64,000 nucleotides of DNA from Roseibium denhamense (lineage in GTDB: Bacteria > Pseudomonadota > Alphaproteobacteria > Rhizobiales > Stappiaceae), in the NCBI RefSeq assembly GCF_009711415.1, contig NZ_SMLZ01000108.1:150082-214081 (forward strand). The letters run 5' to 3'. A program made the position numbers and the translations under genes. Numbering within the stretch: position 1 is the first letter of the stretch; every line of letters begins with the position of its first letter. Positions 54,325 to 64,000 of the stretch are shown here, piece after piece. Under the pieces are notes generated by a model. That model was not told the DNA's origin, searched no databases, and worked only from the letters and a program-made list of their open reading frames with translations.

Positions 54325-54813
54325 CTAGCGGTAAGGCGCGTCCATTTCAATGTTTCGCGCGATTTCCCGCTCCCAGCGATCACCATTGGCAAGCAGTTTC
54401 TGCTTGTCGTAGTACAGCTCCTCACGGGTTTCCGTCGCAAATTCGAAGTTCGGGCCTTCGACAATCGCATCGACAGGACAGGCCTCCTGGCAGAAGCCGC
54501 AGTAGATGCACTTGACCATGTCAATGTCATAACGGGTGGTCCGCCGGGTGCCGTCATTGCGGCGTGGACCGGCTTCGATTGTGATCGCCTGGGCCGGGCA
54601 GATTGCCTCGCACAGCTTGCAGGCGATGCAACGTTCTTCCCCGTTCGGATACCGGCGCAAGGCATGCTCGCCTCTGAAACGCGGGCTTACCGGGCCTTTT
54701 TCGAACGGATAATTCACCGTTGGCTTCGGTTTGAAGAAGTAACGCATCGCAAGGAAAAATGCGGATACGAACTCCTGCAGAAACAGCGATTTGACGGTCT
54801 GACTGGGTCCCAT
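54325..54813 (-). CDS. nuoI: NADH-quinone oxidoreductase subunit I
   Basis: A 162-residue ferredoxin-like subunit with two tetranuclear cluster motifs, [12 protein letters not shown] and [12 protein letters not shown], which carry electrons toward N2. An amphipathic N-terminal helix docks it on the membrane. The ATG at 54813 follows AGAGG and gives the usual length. An upstream ATG at 54834 overlaps the preceding stop as ATGA, so a 7-residue longer, coupled start is possible. Confidence 0.95.
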   Translation of the reverse strand: MGPSQTVKSLFLQEFVSAFFLAMRYFFKPKPTVNYPFEKGPVSPRFRGEHALRRYPNGEERCIACKLCEAICPAQAITIEAGPRRNDGTRRTTRYDIDMVKCIYCGFCQEACPVDAIVEGPNFEFATETREELYYDKQKLLANGDRWEREIARNIEMDAPYR

Positions 54814-54830
54814 CGCGGTTAGCCTCTCTT

Positions 54831-55070
54831 TCATAAACCGGCCAGCTGGCTAGCAGCCCAATACCCAATAACCGGAAAGCCGATCACCGGAACTCCAAAG
54901 ATCACAGCTCCAATCGGCGCTCTGTATTTCGCAGCAGTGCCGCCATCGCCGCCCTGCTGCCTGTTCTTCATTTCATACGCCTGAAGCATACCCTTCAGGA
55001 TCTTCCAGTCGAGCCAACCGATGTAGAGCCCGACAGCTGCTCCAATGACGCCGGCTATCGAGACCTCCAC
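54831..55070 (-). CDS. small membrane protein encoded between nuoH and nuoI
   Basis: A 79-residue protein starting at GTG with AGAGGC just upstream. It has two hydrophobic segments (about 4-20 and 52-76) around a polar, Lys/Gln/Gly-rich loop. It is not one of the 14 core subunits. Its position, tight spacing (9 bp from nuoH, 4-bp ATGA contact with an upstream nuoI start) and same strand mean it is co-expressed with complex I. It may be an accessory or assembly factor; no known motif supports either. Whether it is conserved in relatives must be tested. Confidence 0.72.
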   Translation of the reverse strand: MEVSIAGVIGAAVGLYIGWLDWKILKGMLQAYEMKNRQQGGDGGTAAKYRAPIGAVIFGVPVIGFPVIGYWAASQLAGL

Positions 55071-55079
55071 AACGGCCTC

Positions 55080-56138
55080 TTATGCCGAGGTGGGCGCCCA
55101 GCCCATTGCCATGAGAACCGCAGCGACAACAACGACCATTGCCAAAGACAGCGGCAGGAACACTTTCCAGCCAAGGCGCATCAGCTGATCGTAGCGGTAG
55201 CGCGGCACCATTGCCTTGACCATCGCGAACATAAAGAAGCAAAGCAGACACTTCAAAATGAACCAGACAACGCCCGGCACCCAGGTGAACGGCGCGAAAT
55301 CGAATGGGGGCAGCCATCCCCCCATGAAGAAGATCGTCATGAGTGCGCACATCAAGCAGATGGCAACATATTCACCGAGCATGAACATCATGTACGGGGT
55401 GGAGCCGTACTCGACCATGAAGCCCGCAACCAGTTCCGATTCCGCCTCGGCCAAATCGAATGGCGGGCGGTTTGTCTCGGCCAGTGCTGACACAAAGAAC
55501 ACGACAAACATCGGCAAAAGCGGCAGCCAGTACCAGTTCAGGATGTTGAGCCACGGAACACCGAGCATGTCCGCAAGCCCGGTTTCCTGCGCGTAGACGA
55601 TACCCGACAGGTTCAATGTTCCCGCGCAAAGAAGCACGGTCACGATTACAAACCCGATGGACACTTCATAAGAGACCATTTGGGCTGCCGACCGGAGCGC
55701 CGACAGGAAAGGATATTTCGAGTTGGACGCCCAGCCGCCAATGATCACGCCGTAGACTTCAAGCGAGGACACCGCAAAGACAAACAAGACGCCGACATTA
55801 ATGTTGGAGATCACCCAGCCATCGGCGACCGGGATCACGGCCCATGCGGACAAGGCCAGAAGTACTGAAATCAGCGGCGCCAGCAAAAACAGGATCTTGT
55901 TCGAGCCCGATGGAATGATCGGCTCTTTCAGAACGAACTTCAAAAGATCGGCAAAACTCTGCAGTAGCCCCCAGGGTCCGACCACATTCGGGCCACGGCG
56001 GATCTGAACTGCAGCCCAGATCTTCCGGTCGGCGTAAAGCACGTAGGCGACGATTACCAGGAGTACAACCAGCAGCAGCACGCTCTGGAACACCATCCAG
56101 AGGAACGGCCAGCCGTAGGTCGTCATGAACTCAGCCAT
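55080..56138 (-). CDS. nuoH: NADH-quinone oxidoreductase subunit H
   Basis: A 352-residue eight-helix membrane subunit forming part of the quinone cavity. [26 protein letters not shown] (as [11 protein letters not shown]), [21 protein letters not shown] (as [17 protein letters not shown]) and the C-terminal [14 protein letters not shown] are diagnostic. It starts 16 bp after nuoG. Confidence 0.97.
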   Translation of the reverse strand: MAEFMTTYGWPFLWMVFQSVLLLVVLLVIVAYVLYADRKIWAAVQIRRGPNVVGPWGLLQSFADLLKFVLKEPIIPSGSNKILFLLAPLISVLLALSAWAVIPVADGWVISNINVGVLFVFAVSSLEVYGVIIGGWASNSKYPFLSALRSAAQMVSYEVSIGFVIVTVLLCAGTLNLSGIVYAQETGLADMLGVPWLNILNWYWLPLLPMFVVFFVSALAETNRPPFDLAEAESELVAGFMVEYGSTPYMMFMLGEYVAICLMCALMTIFFMGGWLPPFDFAPFTWVPGVVWFILKCLLCFFMFAMVKAMVPRYRYDQLMRLGWKVFLPLSLAMVVVVAAVLMAMGWAPTSA

Positions 56139-56154
56139 ATCGGTCCCCTGCCCC

Positions 56155-58224
56155 TTATTCAGCTGCTTCTGCCGCGCGCGTCTGCGCGAGCGCCGAACAC
56201 TCGGCCATCACCTTGGAGGCGCGCGCGATCGGGTTGGTCAGATAAAAATCACGAACTGTATTGGCAAAGGCGGCCCCATCCGCTTTTGCCGAGCCGCTAG
56301 CCATTTTTTCAAGATCGGCGGTATCTCCGGCCTCGATCTCGTCAACCGCTGCCAGATGAGGCACGGCCTCAAACAGCTTCGAGCGCAGCTCGGGAAGGGA
56401 GTCGAAGGGCAGCGTTTGTCCTACCTGAGCAGACAGGGCCCGCAAAATTGCCCAATCCTCACGGGCATCCCCTGGCGGGAATCCTGCCCGGTCGGCCATT
56501 TGCACACGGCCTTCGGTATTTACATAAAGCGCGGACTTTTCGGTGTAGGCCGCACCCGGCAGGATGACGTCGGCGCGATGCGCACCGCGATCACCGTGAG
56601 TTCCCTGATAAATTACAAAGGCGCCTTCCGGAACTTCAACCTCGTCGACACCCAGTAGATAAAGCACGTCCATCGAGCCCGGTTCCAGCATAGCGCCGGT
56701 ATCTTTGCCGCCCTCACCCGGCACGAAACCGATGTCGAGCGCGCCGACCTGCGCCGCTTCCGTGTGAAGAATGTTGAACCCGTTCCAATCGTCGCGGATC
56801 GCGCCGCGCATGCGGGCGAAGTCCGCAGCCAATGCCAGAACTTCGGCCCCGTCAGCCCTGTTCAGCGCCCCCTGACCGACGATCACCATCGGTTTTTCAG
56901 AATGCCCGTCATAGGATTTGTCGTTGATGAGTGCTTTTAGCGTATCGGGACCAGCGCCCACATAAGTGACCGGATAGGTCAGTTCGGCATTTTCGCCAAT
57001 CAGACCGACCTCCATGCCGCCCTCGACCCAACGCTTGCGGATGCGGGCATTGAGAACCGGAGCCTCCAGGCGCGGATTGGTGCCGATCAGCATAATCGCG
57101 TCGGCCTCTTCGATCCCCTGGATCGTCGTATTGAAGAGGTAGCTGGCGCGGCCGTGTTTCGGGTGAAGCGGAGATCCCGGGAAACGGCTGTCGATATTGG
57201 CAACGCCGAGTTTTTCCATGAGGCTCTTCAGCGCGAAAATATCCTCGACACCGGCAAGCTGCCCTGCGAGCGCACCGATTTTCTCGGCCGGTGCCGCTTT
57301 CATCTTTTCAGCAATAATCCGGAAGGCCTCAGCCCAGGAAACCGGCTGCAACTTGCCTTCTTTTTTCGCATAAGGCCGGTCAAGCCGCTGTGTCTTCAAG
57401 CCGTCCCAGATGTAGCGGGCCTTGTCGGAGATCCACTCTTCGTTGATCTCCTCATTTAGCCGCGGCATGACCCGCATGACTTCCTTGCCGCGGGTGTCAA
57501 CGCGGATCGCCGAGCCGACAGCATCCATCACGTCGATGCTCTCGGTTTTCGTCAGCTCCCACGGACGGGCATGGAACTCATATGGCTTGTGGGTCAATGC
57601 GCCCACCGGGCAAAGATCGGCAACATTTCCCTGCATCTCGGAAGACAGGGCTGCTTCCAGATAAGTGGTGATCTCGGCATCTTCGCCGCGCCCGATCAGG
57701 CCCATGTCGGTCACACCGCAGACTTCCGTCGTGTAACGGACGCAGCGCGTGCAATGGATGCACCGGGTCATGATCGTCTTGATCAACGGCCCAATTTCCT
57801 TGTTCTCGACCGCGCGCTTGTTCTCATGGAAGCGCGAGCCGTCTACACCATAGGCCATCGCCTGATCCTGCAGATCGCACTCGCCGCCCTGGTCGCAGAT
57901 CGGGCAATCCAGGGGGTGGTTGATGAGCAGAAACTCCATCACCCCTTCACGCGCCTGTTTCACCATGGGAGACTTGGTCTCGACCACCGGCGGCTCGCCG
58001 TTCGGCCCCGGGCGCAGATCCTTCACACCCATGGCGCAAGATGCGGTCGGCTTGGGAGGTCCGCCCTTCACTTCCACCAGACACATGCGGCAGTTGCCCG
58101 CGATGGACAGACGGTCATGGTAGCAAAACCGCGGAACTTCGGCGCCTGCCTCTTCACAAGCCTGAAGAAGGGTGTAGTCCGAAGGGACCTCCACTTCCTT
58201 GCCGTCGATGATGAGCTTCGTCAT
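56155..58224 (-). CDS. nuoG: NADH-quinone oxidoreductase subunit G
   Basis: A 689-residue iron-sulfur subunit. Cys34, 45, 48 and 63 bind the binuclear cluster ([15 protein letters not shown]), [17 protein letters not shown] has the His-Cys3 cluster, and [10 protein letters not shown] plus CPVGAL bind the next. The C-terminal two thirds form a molybdopterin-oxidoreductase-like domain without the cofactor. The N7 cluster motif of some bacterial NuoG proteins is not evident, as in mitochondrial-type complexes. Confidence 0.96.
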   Translation of the reverse strand: MTKLIIDGKEVEVPSDYTLLQACEEAGAEVPRFCYHDRLSIAGNCRMCLVEVKGGPPKPTASCAMGVKDLRPGPNGEPPVVETKSPMVKQAREGVMEFLLINHPLDCPICDQGGECDLQDQAMAYGVDGSRFHENKRAVENKEIGPLIKTIMTRCIHCTRCVRYTTEVCGVTDMGLIGRGEDAEITTYLEAALSSEMQGNVADLCPVGALTHKPYEFHARPWELTKTESIDVMDAVGSAIRVDTRGKEVMRVMPRLNEEINEEWISDKARYIWDGLKTQRLDRPYAKKEGKLQPVSWAEAFRIIAEKMKAAPAEKIGALAGQLAGVEDIFALKSLMEKLGVANIDSRFPGSPLHPKHGRASYLFNTTIQGIEEADAIMLIGTNPRLEAPVLNARIRKRWVEGGMEVGLIGENAELTYPVTYVGAGPDTLKALINDKSYDGHSEKPMVIVGQGALNRADGAEVLALAADFARMRGAIRDDWNGFNILHTEAAQVGALDIGFVPGEGGKDTGAMLEPGSMDVLYLLGVDEVEVPEGAFVIYQGTHGDRGAHRADVILPGAAYTEKSALYVNTEGRVQMADRAGFPPGDAREDWAILRALSAQVGQTLPFDSLPELRSKLFEAVPHLAAVDEIEAGDTADLEKMASGSAKADGAAFANTVRDFYLTNPIARASKVMAECSALAQTRAAEAAE

Positions 58225-58250
58225 CCGGTGCTCTCCAAATTCCGTTCCGC

Positions 58251-59552
58251 TTACTCGGCCGCAACCATGGCCGAAGATGATTTCGACTTGGCGACATAAT
58301 CATCGATGCGTTGCTCGATGACCGGCCGGAAGTTCTTTATCAAGCCTTGGATCGGCCAAGCGGCCGCATCTCCAAGAGCACAAATGGTGTGGCCTTCGAC
58401 CTGTTTGGTGACCTTGAAGAGCATGTCGATCTCTTCATAGGAGCTTTCGCCCTTCACCATGCGTTCCATCACACGCCACATCCATCCGGTGCCTTCCCGG
58501 CACGGTGTACACTGTCCGCAGCTCTCGTGCTTGTAGAAGTAGCTCAGACGGGCAATCGCCTTGATAATGTCTGTGGACTTGTCCATCACGATCACGGCGG
58601 CTGTACCAAGGCCAGATCCCATGCCGCGCAATGTGTCGAAGTCCATCGGCGCATCCTTGATGTCCTCAGCCGTGCAGCAAGGAACCGAAGATCCGCCCGG
58701 AATAACCGCGAGAAGATTGTCCCAGCCGCCGCGGATGCCGCCGCAATGCTTGTCGATCATCTCGGAGAACGGAACACCAAGCTCTTCCTCGAAGGTCGAG
58801 GGCTTGTTCACGTGCCCGGAGACACAGAACAGCTTGGTGCCCGTGTTGTTCGGCCGGCCAAGCGCGGAGAACCAGCTGGCACCACGGCGGAGGATCGTCG
58901 GAGCAACCGCAATGGATTCAACATTGTTCACCGTTGTCGGGCAGCCATAAAGGCCGACATTTGCCGGGAACGGTGGCTTCAGGCGCGGCTGGCCCTTTTT
59001 GCCTTCCAGGCTTTCCAGAAGCGCAGTTTCCTCGCCGCAGATATACGCGCCCGCGCCATGGTGGACGTAAATGTCGAAATCGTAGCCGTTCTTGTTGTTC
59101 TTCCCGATCAGGCCAGCGTCATAGGCCTGGTCGATAGCCGCCTGCAGGCGCTCGCGCTCGCGGATGAACTCGCCCCGGACATAGATGTATGCTGCGATCG
59201 CGCCCATGGCGTAACCGGCCACAAGGCACCCTTCAACCAGGGTATGCGGGTCATGGCGCAGAATTTCGCGGTCCTTACAGGTGCCGGGCTCGGACTCATC
59301 GGCATTGACCACGAGATAGGCCGGACGCCCATCGGATTCCTTGGGCATGAAAGACCATTTCAGACCGGTCGGAAAGCCGGCGCCGCCACGGCCGCGCAGG
59401 CCGCTGTCCTTCATCTCCTGAATGATCCAGTCGCGCCCCTTATCGAGCAGCGCCTTGGTGTTGTCCCACTGGCCGCGTTTTTGAGCGCCCTTAAGGCCCC
59501 AATCGTGCAGACCATAGATATTGGTGAAGATCCGATCCTTATCTTGAAGCAT
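58251..59552 (-). CDS. nuoF: NADH-quinone oxidoreductase subunit F
   Basis: A 433-residue NADH- and FMN-binding subunit. [16 protein letters not shown] binds FMN and NADH, and [12 protein letters not shown] near the C-terminus binds cluster N3. It accepts hydride from NADH. It follows nuoE by 9 bp. Confidence 0.97.
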   Translation of the reverse strand: MLQDKDRIFTNIYGLHDWGLKGAQKRGQWDNTKALLDKGRDWIIQEMKDSGLRGRGGAGFPTGLKWSFMPKESDGRPAYLVVNADESEPGTCKDREILRHDPHTLVEGCLVAGYAMGAIAAYIYVRGEFIRERERLQAAIDQAYDAGLIGKNNKNGYDFDIYVHHGAGAYICGEETALLESLEGKKGQPRLKPPFPANVGLYGCPTTVNNVESIAVAPTILRRGASWFSALGRPNNTGTKLFCVSGHVNKPSTFEEELGVPFSEMIDKHCGGIRGGWDNLLAVIPGGSSVPCCTAEDIKDAPMDFDTLRGMGSGLGTAAVIVMDKSTDIIKAIARLSYFYKHESCGQCTPCREGTGWMWRVMERMVKGESSYEEIDMLFKVTKQVEGHTICALGDAAAWPIQGLIKNFRPVIEQRIDDYVAKSKSSSAMVAAE

Positions 59553-59561
59553 CCCTTCCCC

Positions 59562-60776
59562 CTAGTCTTCGCTCTTGGAAGAAGCAACATCGCCAGCTTC
59601 CACACGCTTGGAAAATTCGGTGTCCTGGCCGGATGCCAGAAGTTTCGCCTGTTTGATCCAGCCATCGCGTTCGATGCGGCCCTTGAACTTCAGGCGGCTA
59701 TCGACCCAGGCAATTTCCTGCGGGCCCCAGCTGGCAATCTGATCGAAGTGGAAGAAGCCAAGCTCATGCAGCGTCGCCTCAAGCTTCGGCCCGACGCCTT
59801 TTAGCTTTTTCAGATCATCCGGTTTGCCATCGCGGGCAGATTTCAGGGTCTCAGGAGCCCTTTCCCCGGCAGGTGCCGCACTCTTCGGCTTGGCTTTGGA
59901 GACGGGCTTCGGCTCATCTGATTTTGCGGCCGCTTTTTGCACCTTTTCATTGGTGTTGGCCGGGGCTGCCGCCGGCTTGGCGGGCGCGGCCTCAGGCTTT
60001 CCGGTCTTTGCAGCATGTGCGGCAACCACACGGGCAACCGCATCTTCGGCAGGTGTCGGAACACCATCATAGTCCTTGCCGCCGGTATTGATCGAGGCGC
60101 CTGCAAAGTGATGGGATGCCTTTTCCGACCCATCAACAACATGGGGAACCGGCAAATCGCCCGTAGTATCATCGTCAAGTTCGGTCAGGCTGGTTTGACC
60201 GCCCTCGCCCATTGAGAACCGCCGACCGTTTTGCGGACCCGGTGTCACTTCCTTGCCTTCAGAAATGTCATCCAGCAGCTGATTGAAACTGTCCGGTGTC
60301 AAATCCTCATACGTATCCTTGAAGATCTGCACCATCGGCGCATTCACGCATGCGCCAAGGCACTCAACCTCTTCCCAGGAAAATGCGCCGTCCTCGGAGA
60401 TTTCGTACATATGCTTGGCAATGCGCGACTTGCAGATCTTGATCAGATCCTCTGACCCGCGCAACTGGCAAGGCGTTGTCCCGCAAACTTGTATATGCGC
60501 CTTCTTGCCGACCGGCTGGAGCTGGAACATCGTGTAAAATGTCGCGACTTCCAGAACGCGGATTTTCGGCATGTCGAGAAGCTCGGCAATGTAGCGGATG
60601 GCAGGTTCACTCACCCAGCCATCATTTTGCTCCTGCGCGCGCCATAGCAACGGAATGACCGCGGAGGCCTGGCGGCCTTCCGGATACCTATCGATCAGCT
60701 TATGCGCCCACGCGAGATTTTCCTCGGTGAACGTGAAGCTCTCTGGTTGTTCCGCGGCCAGTCGGCGAACTGCCAT
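59562..60776 (-). CDS. nuoE: NADH-quinone oxidoreductase subunit E with C-terminal helix-hairpin-helix extension
   Basis: A 404-residue protein, about twice the usual NuoE length. The thioredoxin-like core (1-195) binds the N1a cluster through Cys98, Cys103, Cys139 and Cys143 (VCGTTPC and CLGAC). A disordered Ala/Pro/Lys-rich linker (about 200-318) leads to a domain at 321-384 with [20 protein letters not shown], a helix-hairpin-helix type, then [20 protein letters not shown]. This tail resembles domains seen on other alphaproteobacterial proteins, such as L21. Its job in complex I is unknown. The frame is continuous, so this is a real fusion. Confidence 0.93.
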   Translation of the reverse strand: MAVRRLAAEQPESFTFTEENLAWAHKLIDRYPEGRQASAVIPLLWRAQEQNDGWVSEPAIRYIAELLDMPKIRVLEVATFYTMFQLQPVGKKAHIQVCGTTPCQLRGSEDLIKICKSRIAKHMYEISEDGAFSWEEVECLGACVNAPMVQIFKDTYEDLTPDSFNQLLDDISEGKEVTPGPQNGRRFSMGEGGQTSLTELDDDTTGDLPVPHVVDGSEKASHHFAGASINTGGKDYDGVPTPAEDAVARVVAAHAAKTGKPEAAPAKPAAAPANTNEKVQKAAAKSDEPKPVSKAKPKSAAPAGERAPETLKSARDGKPDDLKKLKGVGPKLEATLHELGFFHFDQIASWGPQEIAWVDSRLKFKGRIERDGWIKQAKLLASGQDTEFSKRVEAGDVASSKSED

Positions 60777-60855
60777 GGTTATTTCCCCGTTCTACATGCG
60801 GACCGATGCCGGCATCCGGCCATCGGCGTCGATTTAAGATGGCGGTTAGACCGGA

Positions 60856-62040
60856 TCAGCGGTCAACCTCGCCAAAAACGATATCCATGGATCCAAGCAC
60901 CGCCGAGACATCGGCGAGCTGGTGCCCCCGGCACAAAAAGTCCATGGCTTGAAGATGTGCGTATCCCGGTGCCTTGATCTTGCAGCGGTACGGCTTGTTC
61001 GTTCCGTCGGCGACCAGATAGACACCGAACTCACCCTTGGGCGCTTCCACGGCCGCGTATACCTCGCCGGCCGGAACATGGTAGCCCTCGGTATAGAGTT
61101 TGAAGTGGTGGATCAGCGCTTCCATTGAGCGCTTCATCTCACCGCGTTTCGGCGGAACGATCTTGCCATCGGTGGAGGACACCGGCCCGGTCTCAATGGT
61201 GAGCTTTTCAAGGCACTGCTTCATGATACGGACGGACTGGCGCATTTCTTCCATGCGGATCAGGTACCGGTCGTAGCAATCCCCGTTCTTTCCGATTGGG
61301 ATATCGAAATCGAGGTCGGCATAGCACTCGTAAGGCTGGGACTTGCGCAAATCCCACGGTGCACCAGACCCACGGACCATCACACCGGAAAAGCCCCAGG
61401 CCCAGGCATCGTCCAAATCGACAACACCGATATCGACATTGCGTTGCTTGAAGATGCGGTTGTCGGTCAGAAGGCCTTCGATATCATCGAGCGTCTGAAG
61501 GAACGGATCACAAAAATCCCAAATGTCGTCGAGAAGATCGCGCGGCAGGTCCTGGTGGACACCGCCCGGGCGCACATAGGCTGCGTGCATGCGCGCACCG
61601 CAAGCCCGCTCGTAAAACACCATCAGCTCTTCGCGCGGCTCAAAGCCCCAAAGCGGCGGCGTCAGAGCGCCAACGTCCATCGCCTGCGTGGTCACGTTGA
61701 GGAGATGCGAGAGGATCCGGCCGATTTCGGAATAGAGAACACGCACCAGCTGGCCGCGTTTGGGCACCTCGATATCCAAAAGACGCTCAACAGCCAGGGC
61801 AAAGGCATGCTCCTGGTTCATCGGCGCCACATAGTCGAGGCGGTCAAAGTACGGAACAGCCTGAAGGTAGGTCTTCTGCTCGATCAGCTTTTCGGTGCCG
61901 CGATGCAGAAGGCCGATATGCGGATCGACGCGGGTCACAACCTCACCGTCAAGCTCAAGAACAAGACGCAAAACGCCGTGTGCCGCCGGATGCTGCGGAC
62001 CAAAGTTGATGTTGAAGTTACGAACCTGAGCTTCAGCCAT
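60856..62040 (-). CDS. nuoD: NADH-quinone oxidoreductase subunit D
   Basis: A 394-residue subunit derived from the [NiFe]-hydrogenase large chain. [21 protein letters not shown] (as [10 protein letters not shown]) carries the quinone-binding histidine, with [14 protein letters not shown] and [18 protein letters not shown] at the end. It is separate from nuoC, as in mitochondria and alphaproteobacteria, and not fused as in E. coli. Confidence 0.97.
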   Translation of the reverse strand: MAEAQVRNFNINFGPQHPAAHGVLRLVLELDGEVVTRVDPHIGLLHRGTEKLIEQKTYLQAVPYFDRLDYVAPMNQEHAFALAVERLLDIEVPKRGQLVRVLYSEIGRILSHLLNVTTQAMDVGALTPPLWGFEPREELMVFYERACGARMHAAYVRPGGVHQDLPRDLLDDIWDFCDPFLQTLDDIEGLLTDNRIFKQRNVDIGVVDLDDAWAWGFSGVMVRGSGAPWDLRKSQPYECYADLDFDIPIGKNGDCYDRYLIRMEEMRQSVRIMKQCLEKLTIETGPVSSTDGKIVPPKRGEMKRSMEALIHHFKLYTEGYHVPAGEVYAAVEAPKGEFGVYLVADGTNKPYRCKIKAPGYAHLQAMDFLCRGHQLADVSAVLGSMDIVFGEVDR

Positions 62041-62051
62041 GGGGACCCGCC

Positions 62052-62657
62052 TTAATTCGTCGTTGCTTTTTCATCGCCAGGAAGCACGTAGTCCGTGCCC
62101 TCCCAGGGCGAGAGAAAATCGAATGTGCGCATTTCCTGATTCAAACGCACCGGCTCATAAACGACCCGCTTCTTTTCATCGTCGTACCGCACTTCCACAA
62201 AGCCGGTAACGGGGAAGTCCTTGCGCAGCGGATGGCCATCAAAACCATAGTCGGTCAATATGCGGCGCAGATCCGGGTGACCGGAGAACAGAATGCCGTA
62301 CATGTCGTAGGCTTCCCGTTCGAACCATTCGGCGCCGGGGAACAGAGACGTCAGTGAGGCCACCGGTGTGGTGTCATCGGTCATCACCTTCACGCGGATG
62401 CGCTGGTTCTGAACCGGTGACAGGAAGTGGTAGACAACGTCAAACCGTTTTTCGCGCTCCGGATAGTCCACACCGCAAATATCGGTCAGATTGACAAACT
62501 TGCAGGCGCTGTTGTCGCGCAGGAAGCGGACAACGTCGAGGACATCAGTCGCGTTCACGGACAGCGTCAACTCGCCGTAAGCCACATTACAGGAAACAAG
62601 GGACTCGCCCAAGCTCAACTGAATATGCTCTGCAAGTTCTTTTAGCGTGTCGTCCAT
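62052..62657 (-). CDS. nuoC: NADH-quinone oxidoreductase subunit C
   Basis: A 201-residue peripheral-arm subunit homologous to the mitochondrial 30-kDa protein. The signature is [28 protein letters not shown] (as [20 protein letters not shown]) with [12 protein letters not shown]. It packs against NuoD and NuoI. It follows nuoB by 88 bp. Confidence 0.96.
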   Translation of the reverse strand: MDDTLKELAEHIQLSLGESLVSCNVAYGELTLSVNATDVLDVVRFLRDNSACKFVNLTDICGVDYPEREKRFDVVYHFLSPVQNQRIRVKVMTDDTTPVASLTSLFPGAEWFEREAYDMYGILFSGHPDLRRILTDYGFDGHPLRKDFPVTGFVEVRYDDEKKRVVYEPVRLNQEMRTFDFLSPWEGTDYVLPGDEKATTN

Positions 62658-62745
62658 ATTCGGCTTTCACTCCCCCGAAGCATTTCACTGGACCGCAGGC
62701 GGCCCGCTTCCTCTTGCACTGCCAGCGGCTGCCGGCAGATAAAAT

Positions 62746-63324
62746 CTAGCGTTCGATTGTGCCCGTCCGGCGGATCTTCTTTTGAAGCATCAGCACACCG
62801 TAGAGCAGCGCTTCCGCGGTTGGCGGGCACCCGGGCACATAAATGTCGACCGGAACCACACGGTCACATCCGCGGACCACCGAATAAGAATAGTGGTAGT
62901 AACCGCCGCCATTGGCGCAGGAGCCCATTGAAATCACGTAGCGCGGTTCAGGCATCTGGTCATAGACCTTGCGCAGGGCCGGCGCCATCTTGTTGGTCAG
63001 CGTTCCCGCAACAATCATGACGTCGGACTGGCGCGGGGACGCACGTGGGGCAAAGCCAAAGCGTTCTGCGTCGTACCGCGGCATGGACATCTGCATCATT
63101 TCGACTGCGCAACAGGCCAAGCCGAAGGTCATCCACATGAGCGAGCCTGTCCGGGCCCACTGGATCAGATTGTCCGTCGACGTTACCAGGAAGCCCTTGT
63201 CGGCGAGCTCTGAGTTCACGTCCATAAAGAACGGATCATCAGCCCCGACCGGGCGGCCGGTGTTGGGATCAATGATCCCTTTCGGCTGCTGTGCCACGAG
63301 CGGCTGGTTGGAGGTCAATCCCAT
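62746..63324 (-). CDS. nuoB: NADH-quinone oxidoreductase subunit B
   Basis: A 192-residue subunit carrying the terminal N2 cluster, bound by the tandem Cys71-Cys72 (LACCAVEMM), Cys136 ([10 protein letters not shown]) and Cys166 ([12 protein letters not shown]). The ATG at 63324 follows GGGAG and overlaps the nuoA end by 10 bp; the in-frame ATG at 63345 has no ribosome site. Confidence 0.96.
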   Translation of the reverse strand: MGLTSNQPLVAQQPKGIIDPNTGRPVGADDPFFMDVNSELADKGFLVTSTDNLIQWARTGSLMWMTFGLACCAVEMMQMSMPRYDAERFGFAPRASPRQSDVMIVAGTLTNKMAPALRKVYDQMPEPRYVISMGSCANGGGYYHYSYSVVRGCDRVVPVDIYVPGCPPTAEALLYGVLMLQKKIRRTGTIER

Positions 63325-63680
63325 TCGAGAGCTCCCTTCTTCCATTCATAGATGAAGCCGACCGTCAAAACGCCCAGAAACACCATCATGGACCAAAACC
63401 CGTACCACCCAAGATCCCCAAAGACCGTTGCCCAGGGAAACAGGAAGGCGACTTCGAGATCGAAGATGATGAACAGGATTGCGACAAGGTAGAAGCGCAC
63501 GTCGAATTTCATGCGCGCATCATCGAATGCGTTGAAACCGCACTCGTAGGCGGACAGTTTTTCCGGATCGGGATTCTTGTAGGCGATGATGAAAGGCGAG
63601 ATCAGCAGAGCAAGGCCAATCACCAGCGATATGCCAATGAACACAACGATCGGGATATATTCCCGCAAAAGGTCTTCCAT
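63315..63680 (-). CDS. nuoA: NADH-quinone oxidoreductase subunit A
   Basis: A 121-residue three-helix subunit and the first gene of the operon. [26 protein letters not shown] (as [13 protein letters not shown]) is the most conserved part, including the loop near the quinone tunnel. The start [15 protein letters not shown] at 63680 follows GGAAATT; an upstream in-frame extension is not family-like. Confidence 0.96.
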   Translation of the reverse strand: MEDLLREYIPIVVFIGISLVIGLALLISPFIIAYKNPDPEKLSAYECGFNAFDDARMKFDVRFYLVAILFIIFDLEVAFLFPWATVFGDLGWYGFWSMMVFLGVLTVGFIYEWKKGALEWD

Positions 63681-64000
63681 AATTTCCGCGTCCTTGCATA
63701 TGGAGCATACCTGGGATGGACCCAGCGCCGAAGCTTCAAAACATGCCGCCCAGTTATACTCGCCGGTCATGCAAAGCCCGTCGGCTACTTGAAACCAACA
63801 TGCACGGGCACGCTTATCTCACCCCCAGATGCAACGCAAGACCTCTGCCTAGTCAAAGTCTTGCCGCACTTGCAACATTTTTCGGACCGCCTATTCGAAA
63901 GCCCGTGTTCCCGCCGGTTTACACGCGCAAAGAACACTGTGAAGACGGTCGGGTAATTATGCCGCACCCGCACATACAAGCTCTGCACGGCAGAAGAATC
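63681..64000. other. region upstream of the nuo operon
   Basis: The last 320 bp must contain the nuo promoter on minus. A TATAAC at 63753-63758 (minus) is a possible -10, but no matching -35 is seen at normal spacing. A minus open frame at 63785-63988 (67 codons, GTG start, with CCKCGK) lacks a ribosome site and family resemblance, so I do not call it a gene. Confidence 0.4.

Noticed and set aside
63785..63988. Minus frame with CCKCGK near the right edge
   Set aside because: GTG start without a ribosome site; the cysteine pattern is too short to be a zinc ribbon.
1..64000. CRISPR arrays, tRNA or rRNA genes, transposases, integrases
   Set aside because: None found; no regularly spaced repeats, cloverleaf-like segments or recognisable mobile-element genes were seen in the intergenic regions.

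Overview
The window is a core chromosomal segment of an alphaproteobacterium. Gene content and order point to the order Hyphomicrobiales, most likely a Roseibium/Labrenzia-like member of Stappiaceae (inference; no 16S rRNA is present). The evidence is a tightly conserved gene order: lexA-comEC-gltX-gltA, then lpxB-lpxI-lpxA-fabZ-lpxD-bamA-rseP-dxr-cdsA-uppS-frr-pyrH-tsf-rpsB, then dnaE-lolD-lolC/E-proS, then DUF1467-mce-rnj-birA and nuoN to nuoA. LexA boxes have the alphaproteobacterial GAAC-N7-GAAC form.

Left end (1-4909): a hydroxyproline catabolic cluster on the minus strand. It holds a DapA-family deaminase, 4-hydroxyproline 2-epimerase, an FAD D-amino-acid dehydrogenase and trans-3-hydroxyproline dehydratase (cut by the window edge). 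A FadR-type GntR regulator is divergent from it. 5034-11748: lexA with two tandem SOS boxes, comEC, gltX and gltA. 11885-20008: an accessory block between gltA and lpxB with an amidase, an unusual IlvD/Edd-family dehydratase, a DJ-1/PfpI protein divergent from a LysR regulator, and a large chemoreceptor.

20084-34786 (minus strand): envelope and translation genes. Lipid A synthesis (lpxB, I, A, D) and fabZ join outer-membrane assembly (bamA), intramembrane proteolysis (rseP), isoprenoid, phospholipid and undecaprenyl synthesis (dxr, cdsA, uppS) and frr, pyrH, tsf, rpsB. Intrinsic terminators or attenuators lie after bamA, tsf and rpsB. A consensus-like promoter precedes rpsB.

34900-42846 (minus strand): a secreted protein with two identical cysteine-spacing modules, dnaE, a 32-codon single-helix membrane ORF under an SOS-box promoter (a candidate SidA-like division inhibitor), lolD, lolC/E and proS. 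42847-44841 interrupts the conserved order. It holds a candidate short transcript with its own promoter and terminator, a hairpin-rich leader, and a plus-strand gene for a spike-like beta-repeat protein.

44910-63680 (minus strand): DUF1467, methylmalonyl-CoA epimerase, RNase J, BirA and the complete 14-subunit complex I operon. The operon has an extra 79-residue membrane protein between nuoH and nuoI and a NuoE with a long C-terminal helix-hairpin-helix extension. I found no tRNA, rRNA, CRISPR array, insertion sequence or prophage. The two best candidates for new biology are the SOS-controlled mini-ORF at 39134-39294 and the proS-adjacent island at 43142-44785.
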